From: Clostridium mediterraneense
GTDB lineage: Bacteria > Bacillota > Clostridia > Clostridiales > Clostridiaceae
Length of the DNA: 64,000 nt
Assembly: GCF_900091705.1 (NCBI RefSeq)
Contig: NZ_LT594785.1
Coordinates: 1,672,357 to 1,736,356, forward strand
Direction of reading: 5' to 3'
Numbering within the stretch: position 1 is the first letter of the stretch; every line of letters begins with the position of its first letter. The notes under the pieces are model-generated. The model did not search any database. It worked only from the letters and a program-made list of their open reading frames with translations, and was not told the DNA's origin. Positions 58,865-64,000 of the stretch are shown here, one piece after another. A program made the position numbers and the translations under genes.

Positions 58865-59266
58865 TTAGTCTATTATAGGGCAAACCTTATTATAACACTC
58901 TAAGCATTCTAGAACCTTATATTTTTCTATAAATGTGACACCCATAACGTCTTTATAGAATATATCTGCAACTACAATGCATCTATCAACTTCATCTTCC
59001 ATATCATTGTAAATCTTGAAAGCAGTGTCTTTATTAGTAGAACAATCATAAACTTTTTCATTTTCTTCATTCATATTTAGTATAACTAGATATCTCTTTT
59101 CTTCTTTATTATCAGCAAGATATTTTTTATCTCTTTCTACTTCTTCTATATTTTTAAAGAAGTCAAAGAACTCTTTTTCTCTAGTATCAACATTCCTACT
59201 TATTTCCTCTACCTTTTTAAGATCTCTCATCTTATAATCTTTTGTTTCTATTATCCTATTTTTCAT
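58865..59266 (-). CDS. Small protein of unknown function with C-terminal cysteines
   Basis: A 133-residue charged, soluble protein that I do not recognise. The first half is helical and Lys/Glu-rich. The second half (RYLVILNMNEENEKVYDCSTNKDTAFK...) looks alpha/beta, and a cysteine cluster CLECYNKVC sits near the end. Metal binding is possible. The start is ATG 59266, with GGTGGGAG upstream at good spacing; the longer frame from 59293 reads through that site. It converges with the ABC operon and is not obviously linked to its neighbours. Confidence 0.6.
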   Translation of the reverse strand: MKNRIIETKDYKMRDLKKVEEISRNVDTREKEFFDFFKNIEEVERDKKYLADNKEEKRYLVILNMNEENEKVYDCSTNKDTAFKIYNDMEDEVDRCIVVADIFYKDVMGVTFIEKYKVLECLECYNKVCPIID

Positions 59267-59377
59267 ATGTTTCTCCCACCTATTCATATGCAAGCTTTAT
59301 AAATATAATTATAAACATTTTTTTTCATTTTTCAATTTAGATACTATTTTAACAAAGACTTTAAAAAATTATGTTAA

Positions 59378-60175
59378 TTATTCCCTATATATAGGTAAAG
59401 TACTACAAGTTAGTCCCCCTCCCGCTTTTAATATTTCAGAGAAATCTATATAGAAACATTTAAAAGCTCTATTACTTAAAATACCATAAACAGTTTTATT
59501 AGAGATAAATAATCTATTATCTCCAAGTGATATTAAATTTGTTCCAAGCTCTCTAGTTGTCTTATCATCTATGTAATAACAATTTTTTATCCGTGACTCA
59601 ATTTCTTCAGTATTATAAATATATTTTGATAATATACAACTATCTTTATTTAAAATATTAAAAACACAATCTAGATGAAGCATTATATCACAATTAAAAT
59701 TTATAGTAACAACCTTATAATTTTTATTATTCTTTGTTAAATAATCTTGCAACTCTTTAGCTGCCTCATAGCCTGTTCTTTTACTTATTCCAACAAAAAT
59801 AAATTCATTATGAATAATTACATCTCCACCTTCTATATAGTTTTGCATTTTATAACTATGAATATTATTTTCACCTTTTATATACTCTTCTAATGCCTTA
59901 GTTTCATCAATTCTGTCTTTCTTACCCATCTTAGATATAAATAATATATCATCTATAATAAATCCAACATCTCTTACAAATACTTGATTAGCACCATATA
60001 TAGGAGTTAAAAAATGTAGGTCTGCCCCCTCGTCACAAAGAAGATTTATAAAATTATTATATTGCCTATACATCTTTTCATAATCTACATCTTTATTTTT
60101 AACTTTAAAATTACATGGATAACACATTAAAAATCTTCCAATTTTATCATAGGCATTCTTATGAGAAATTTTCAT
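59378..60175 (-). CDS. DDAH/arginine deiminase-family amidinohydrolase
   Basis: A 265-residue guanidino-group-modifying enzyme with the alpha/beta propeller fold. The catalytic residues are visible: Glu115 and Asp118 in YIEGGDVI, His167 in LHLDCVF and the nucleophile Cys257 in GGGLTCSTLPI. The FVRDVGF stretch near residue 66 is also typical. The size fits dimethylarginine dimethylaminohydrolase-like proteins better than full arginine deiminase (about 410). Likely it hydrolyses arginine or a methylated or related guanidine compound; the substrate is unknown. AAGGGA precedes the ATG. No carbamate kinase or transcarbamylase gene is adjacent. Confidence 0.82.
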   Translation of the reverse strand: MKISHKNAYDKIGRFLMCYPCNFKVKNKDVDYEKMYRQYNNFINLLCDEGADLHFLTPIYGANQVFVRDVGFIIDDILFISKMGKKDRIDETKALEEYIKGENNIHSYKMQNYIEGGDVIIHNEFIFVGISKRTGYEAAKELQDYLTKNNKNYKVVTINFNCDIMLHLDCVFNILNKDSCILSKYIYNTEEIESRIKNCYYIDDKTTRELGTNLISLGDNRLFISNKTVYGILSNRAFKCFYIDFSEILKAGGGLTCSTLPIYRE

Positions 60176-60251
60176 TTTATCCCTTCTTTCTGAATTCCTT
60201 AAATTATCTTACCCAATCTAATAAAAAATAATGTTAATATAAATTAAAATA

Positions 60252-60285
60252 AAAAAAAGCTGTCTTTTACAAGACAAGCTTTTTC
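60252..60285 (-). terminator. Intrinsic terminator of the Ca2+/H+ antiporter gene
   Basis: AAAGCTGTCTT and AAGACAAGCTTT pair around TTAC with one bulged base, followed by a long T run on the minus strand. Confidence 0.82.
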
Positions 60286-60289
60286 TAAA

Positions 60290-61357
60290 TTATAAAACAT
60301 AAAAAGCAACTGCTAATATAATATATATTGCTATTAATAATAATCCCTCTAACCAGTTTGATTCACCATCAATAGCTACTTTATTAGCAATTACTACTGA
60401 TGCAATAAGAGATACAAGTTCAAATGGATTAAATATAATACTCATAGGTTTAAATAATAAACTTATAAACACTGTAACAGGTGCTACAAATAAAATAATT
60501 TGTAAACTTGAACCTAAAGCTATTTCAGTAGCTATATCCATCTTATTCTTCATAGCCATAATAACAGCTGTTGAGTGTTCTGCAGCATTACCTATAATAG
60601 GAATAACTATTATACCTACAAAGAATTCACTAAGTCCTAGAGACTCTGTCATAGGTTTTACAGCATCAACTAAGATTTCACTTTCTATAGCTATACAAAT
60701 TGTTACTACTAAAAGTATTATTATAGTTGTAGTAAGTGACCATTTAGCCACCTCTTCTTCTTTAGTTTCTCTTAAATCTTCTTCCTTTATAACTGGTGCA
60801 AAAACATCTTTATGTGTAAAGAATGTAAATAATAAACTAAATAAGTATATTACAAACATAATTACTGCTACTATAACACTTATATATTCATATTTTGTAT
60901 TTAAAAGTTCTGGATTAAGTGTATGCATAAATATTGCTGGTATACATAAACCTATAACTGCAAATAACAGCATACTTGAAGTTATATCACTAACTTTTTT
61001 ATTAAATTTTTGGGTTTTAAATTTTATTCCTCCACATAACATACTAAGTCCTAGTACTAGAAGAGTATTTCCTATAATTGATCCTGCAAGAGATGATTTA
61101 ACAACTTCAAAAAGGCCAGCTTTTAAAGCGAATATTGAAATTATAAGTTCTGTTGCATTACCAAAAGTTGCATTTAAAAAACCTCCAACTTTAGGCCCAG
61201 TATATATAGCTAATTCTTCTGTTGCTTCTCCAATAAGCCCTGCAAGCGGAATTATTGAAAGTGCTGATGTTATAAATACTATTGTAGGTGATACTTTCAT
61301 AAATAAACAAATTATGTTTATAGGTATAAAAATTAATAAGAATTTTAAGTATTTCAT
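60290..61357 (-). CDS. Ca2+/H+ antiporter (Cax/ChaA-like)
   Basis: A 355-residue membrane transporter with about eleven segments. Each half carries the cation-binding repeat of the CaCA superfamily: GNATELIISIFAL in the first and GNAAEHSTAVIMA in the second. It should expel Ca2+ in exchange for protons. The acidic loop between the halves (KEEDLRETKEEE) is typical. The start is ATG 61357, preceded by GGAGG at eight bases; the frame to 61390 lies before that site. Single gene with a terminator. Confidence 0.92.
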   Translation of the reverse strand: MKYLKFLLIFIPINIICLFMKVSPTIVFITSALSIIPLAGLIGEATEELAIYTGPKVGGFLNATFGNATELIISIFALKAGLFEVVKSSLAGSIIGNTLLVLGLSMLCGGIKFKTQKFNKKVSDITSSMLLFAVIGLCIPAIFMHTLNPELLNTKYEYISVIVAVIMFVIYLFSLLFTFFTHKDVFAPVIKEEDLRETKEEEVAKWSLTTTIIILLVVTICIAIESEILVDAVKPMTESLGLSEFFVGIIVIPIIGNAAEHSTAVIMAMKNKMDIATEIALGSSLQIILFVAPVTVFISLLFKPMSIIFNPFELVSLIASVVIANKVAIDGESNWLEGLLLIAIYIILAVAFYVL

Positions 61358-61535
61358 ATAGTGCCTCCAAAAAAAATTTAATCTTAGCAAATCTCCCCCA
61401 TAATCAATTTACCTATAACATAGTAATTACCACTAATTATATTTAATATACTTTATAACTAATAAATTTATAAATATGTAAAACTGTATAAAGTATCTAA
61501 TAGATATATTATATATACTTTTTATAAAGAAATCT

Positions 61536-61985
61536 CTATTTTTTTTCTAATTCTTCTAGATTATTTGTTAGTGAATTTAGAACTTCTTTAAAAATTTTAA
61601 ACTTTTCTTCTTCTATATTTTCTAATAAACTACCAAGAAAATTAAAAATAGATTCTTCTATTTCATTTATAAGTTCTTCTGATTCCTTAGTTATATAAAG
61701 TCTTATTATTCTTTTATCAATATTATCTTTTTTAGGCTCTATAATTCCTTTGCTAAGAAGTATATCTATATTTCTAGAAATCATTCCTTTAGATATTCCT
61801 AGATACTCTACTATATCCTTAGCAGTATTTTTTTCTGGATTCCTATTTAAATATGTTATAATTTCTATTTCATTTTGTGATAAATCAAATTTTTTCATTT
61901 CATTATCTATAAACTTTTTATAAAACTTTTTTACTTTCCTAAAAGATATTATGTAATCATGTCTCTCTTCTTCTTTTATTTTCAT
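61536..61985 (-). CDS. MarR family transcriptional regulator
   Basis: A 149-residue dimeric winged-helix regulator. The DNA-binding part runs LSQNEIEIITYLNRNPEKNTAKDIVEYLGISKGMISRNIDILLSKGIIEPK, and the wing is DNIDKRIIRLYIT, flanked by dimerisation helices. The start is ATG 61985 after a GGAGGG site. It is divergent from mntP. The palindrome at 61999-62020, between its ribosome binding site and the other gene, is a likely autoregulatory operator. The effector is unknown. Confidence 0.9.
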   Translation of the reverse strand: MKIKEEERHDYIISFRKVKKFYKKFIDNEMKKFDLSQNEIEIITYLNRNPEKNTAKDIVEYLGISKGMISRNIDILLSKGIIEPKKDNIDKRIIRLYITKESEELINEIEESIFNFLGSLLENIEEEKFKIFKEVLNSLTNNLEELEKK

Positions 61986-61998
61986 CTTTCCCTCCAAT

Positions 61999-62020
61999 AT
62001 TAGTTTACTTATAAACTAAT
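61999..62020. promoter_or_regulatory. Palindrome between marR-type gene and mntP
   Basis: ATTAGTTTA and TAAACTAAT are perfect nine-base arms around CTTA. The site begins 14 bases before the regulator's start codon, a position fitting autorepression by the MarR protein. Control of mntP, about 120 bases away, is possible but less certain. Confidence 0.6.
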
Positions 62021-62141
62021 TATAAATTAAAACTCATAATAAGTGAATACGTATTAAGTAAAGCTACTAAACTATACATATATTTTGCTTCAAAAGAATA
62101 TTTTTATATATACAATATTTTATTATTTAAAGGAGATTTTT

Positions 62142-62690
62142 ATGGGTTACTGTTCTATAAGTATATTAGGAGTTATTCTAGCATTAGATGCGTTTGCTGT
62201 AGCTCTTGCAAAGGGAATATCACTAAAAAAATTACATATAAAAGCTAGCACAGAAATAGGCTTAATATTTGGAATGTTTCAAGGAGGAATGACTATAGCT
62301 GGATGGTTTATGGGAAGTATGCTCTTACCTATATTAAATAAATATAAATTTATACCTGCATTAATTTTAATCATACTTGGAATTAATATAATATATGAAG
62401 CATTAAAAAATGATTCTGATACTAATATTAGTCCATCTTTATCTTTAAAAGAAATAATCCCTCTTGGATTACTTACAAGTATAGATGCATTAGCACTTGG
62501 TGTAAGTCTAGCTTTTCTAAATGTTAGAATTGTTATATGCTCTACTATAATAGGTACAATTACTGTAGTTCTTTGTTTTATTGCAGTAATACTTGGTGGA
62601 CTTATTGGTAGTAAAATCAATAGTAAACTTGCTGAAATAATTGGTGGATTTATTTTAATAGCAATTGGAATATCTTTATTTATAAAATAA
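62142..62690 (+). CDS. mntP: MntP-type manganese efflux pump
   Basis: A 182-residue membrane protein with six segments in two inverted halves. Each half has the family's acidic motif: LALDAFAVALAKG (Asp16) and TSIDALALGVS (about 113-123). It should export Mn2+. The start is ATG 62142, with AAAGGAG in front; the frame from 62085 reads through that site. No yybP-ykoY manganese riboswitch is recognisable in the short leader. It is divergent from the MarR gene and ends at a terminator shared with the converging dehydratase-family gene. Confidence 0.88.
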   Translation: MGYCSISILGVILALDAFAVALAKGISLKKLHIKASTEIGLIFGMFQGGMTIAGWFMGSMLLPILNKYKFIPALILIILGINIIYEALKNDSDTNISPSLSLKEIIPLGLLTSIDALALGVSLAFLNVRIVICSTIIGTITVVLCFIAVILGGLIGSKINSKLAEIIGGFILIAIGISLFIK

Positions 62691-62726
62691 AAAGGATCTC
62701 CTAATAAAATAGGGATCCTTTTTTTA
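62690..62726. terminator. Bidirectional terminator between mntP and the dehydratase-family gene
   Basis: AAGGATCTCCTA and TAGGGATCCTT form the stem around ATAAAA with one mismatch, with A and T runs on both sides. Confidence 0.85.
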
Positions 62727-63995
62727 TTACTCATGTATAAACTTTGCCATTTTTGCGTTTGATAACATAAGTTTTATTCTATTTTCTTGGTTTACCTTAG
62801 TTGATGAAGGATCATAATCAACTGAAACTATATTAGCTTCTTTATAATTATCCATTATTTTTCTAACCATACCTCTACCAACTATATGATTAGGTAAACA
62901 TCCAAAAGGCTGTGCACAAACTATATTTGTAACACCTGACTTAATAAGATCTACCATTTCAGCAGTCATAAGCCATCCTTCACCCATTTTTACACCTTCA
63001 TTTATATATTCCCTAGCATATTCTCTAACTTCTTCAAAAGGTGCTGGAGCATTAAATACTCCATGCTCCTTTATAGCCTTTATCATTGTCTTTTGTTGTT
63101 TATATAAGAATTTATATCCTATATTTACAACTCCGTGACTATATTTATGCATTCCATATAGTTTATTGTCTATTTCTGAATTTACAAGACAATACATAAA
63201 GAAATCACATATTCCTGACATAACTACTTCACAATCTTCTTCTATCAGAAATTCTTCTAATTTATTATTTCCAAGTGGAGAATATTTCATATAAATTTCT
63301 CCAACTATACCTACTTTAGTTTTTTCTACTTCTTTATTTAACTTTATTTTAGCAAAGTCTTCTAGCATTTCTCTATAAATCTTACTTGATTTAAATACAC
63401 GTGATCCTTTAGCTCTCATAGAAATTTCTTTAGTCCACTTTTCTATAACTTTATCAGTATCACCTTTGTTTACTTCATAACTTCTGCATTGATTACCTAT
63501 AAACATCATGCAATCACCATAGAACATTACATAAACAAGCTTTAATAATAAAGTTGGTGGTAATTTAAAGCCTGAATGACTCTCAATTCCTGAAGCATTT
63601 AATGATATAACAGGTACATGACCAAAGCCTGTACTATTTAAAGCCTTTCTTAAAAGGTGAATATAATTAGATGCTCTACATCCACCTCCTGTTTGACTTA
63701 AAATAAGTGCTGTTTTATTTGGATCATATTTTCCATCTTTAAGTCCATGTATAAGTTGTCCAATAACCATCATTGCTGGATAACAAATATCATTATGAAC
63801 TGTAAGTAATCCTTGTCTTAAAGCAGTTGCAGGCTCTGTTTCATAAAATTCTAAATTATATCCATAATCTTTTAGTAATCTACTTAACATCTTAAAATGT
63901 ATTGGTAACATAGTAGGTGCTACTATAGTGTAATCTTTTTTCATTTCCTTAGTAAATTCAGGATATCTTCTTTTCATTTCATCCATAATAATCAT
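62727..63995 (-). CDS. 2-Hydroxyacyl-CoA dehydratase/activase-associated protein
   Basis: At least 422 residues of the dehydratase-like part of the acyl-CoA dehydratase activase-related family. Cysteine motifs that may hold an iron-sulfur cluster are visible: NDICYPAMMVIGQ, GGGCRASNY, GNQCRSY and AQPFGCLPNHI. In many Clostridia this part is fused to, or directly follows, an activase with an ASKHA ATPase. The gene is transcribed from beyond the right edge. No in-frame stop lies between the ATG at 63995 and the edge, and no ribosome binding site is visible, so the true start may be outside the window. The physiological substrate of the family is unknown. Confidence 0.8.
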   Translation of the reverse strand: MIIMDEMKRRYPEFTKEMKKDYTIVAPTMLPIHFKMLSRLLKDYGYNLEFYETEPATALRQGLLTVHNDICYPAMMVIGQLIHGLKDGKYDPNKTALILSQTGGGCRASNYIHLLRKALNSTGFGHVPVISLNASGIESHSGFKLPPTLLLKLVYVMFYGDCMMFIGNQCRSYEVNKGDTDKVIEKWTKEISMRAKGSRVFKSSKIYREMLEDFAKIKLNKEVEKTKVGIVGEIYMKYSPLGNNKLEEFLIEEDCEVVMSGICDFFMYCLVNSEIDNKLYGMHKYSHGVVNIGYKFLYKQQKTMIKAIKEHGVFNAPAPFEEVREYAREYINEGVKMGEGWLMTAEMVDLIKSGVTNIVCAQPFGCLPNHIVGRGMVRKIMDNYKEANIVSVDYDPSSTKVNQENRIKLMLSNAKMAKFIHE

Positions 63996-64000
63996 AAAAA

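Noticed and set aside
62279-62734. A 151-codon minus-strand frame opposite mntP
   Set aside because: It lies over a clearly coding membrane-protein gene and continues through a terminator.

Overview
The window is strongly AT-rich and reads as chromosome of a low-GC, spore-former-type Firmicute, most likely Clostridium sensu stricto. Supporting points are the A/T-ending codon use, AGGAGG-type ribosome binding sites, frequent TTG and GTG starts, very regular hairpin-plus-U-tract terminators, an L-box lysine riboswitch, a hexameric glutamate dehydrogenase resembling the C. symbiosum enzyme, and a clostridial 2-hydroxyacyl-CoA dehydratase-family protein. I cannot name the species. I see no rRNA, tRNA, CRISPR array, insertion sequence or prophage. 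Most transcription units hold one to four genes, each closed by its own terminator, and most genes are on the minus strand.

Layout. 1-6.1 kb: a partial family 2 glycosyltransferase, a beta-carbonic anhydrase, a NahK-like sugar kinase, an NSS-family Na+ symporter and a FUSC membrane protein. 6.1-13.2 kb: a methionine-rich repeat protein behind a strong promoter and a 5'-UTR hairpin, an orphan double-propeller sensor kinase, an EcsC-like protein, a membrane-anchored polysaccharide deacetylase and a thioredoxin-like protein. 13.3-18.4 kb: a cell-surface polymer locus (DUF4358 lipoprotein, MBOAT acyltransferase, DHHW/AlgX-like protein, LtaS-like phosphoglycerol transferase). 18.4-29.1 kb: a DEAD-type RNA helicase, an azoreductase-like flavoprotein carrying a large low-complexity insertion, a small unknown protein, glutamate dehydrogenase, a MATE exporter, a SulP transporter, a branched-chain aminotransferase and a GntR/DUF1648 pair. 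29.3-38.1 kb: an unknown protein, a decayed GNAT acetyltransferase, a two-P-loop ATPase, type I pullulanase, a Bax-inhibitor-1 protein, an unknown protein, cardiolipin synthase and a VTT-domain protein.

38.2-49.4 kb: a lysine permease under a lysine riboswitch, a patatin-like phospholipase, a PLD-helicase-DUF3427 protein, an acidic unknown protein, a short-chain dehydrogenase, a second MATE exporter and gltX. The gltX gene sits behind a leader with a terminator and a mutually exclusive antiterminator. 49.6-64 kb: trmB, glpK, a CobD-like aminotransferase, a SWIM/SNF2 helicase, a polar amino-acid ABC transporter with a palindromic operator, an unknown protein, a DDAH-like amidinohydrolase, a Ca2+/H+ antiporter, a divergent MarR/MntP pair with a palindrome between them, and an activase-associated dehydratase-family protein reaching the right edge.

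The main themes are cell-envelope tailoring (deacetylase, MBOAT/DHHW/LtaS-like, cardiolipin synthase), amino-acid nitrogen handling (gdhA, ilvE, lysP, ABC importer, amidinohydrolase) and ion homeostasis (NSS, SulP, Cax, MntP). The least explained items are the interrupted azoreductase, the Met-rich repeat protein, the gltX leader and the orphan sensor kinase.
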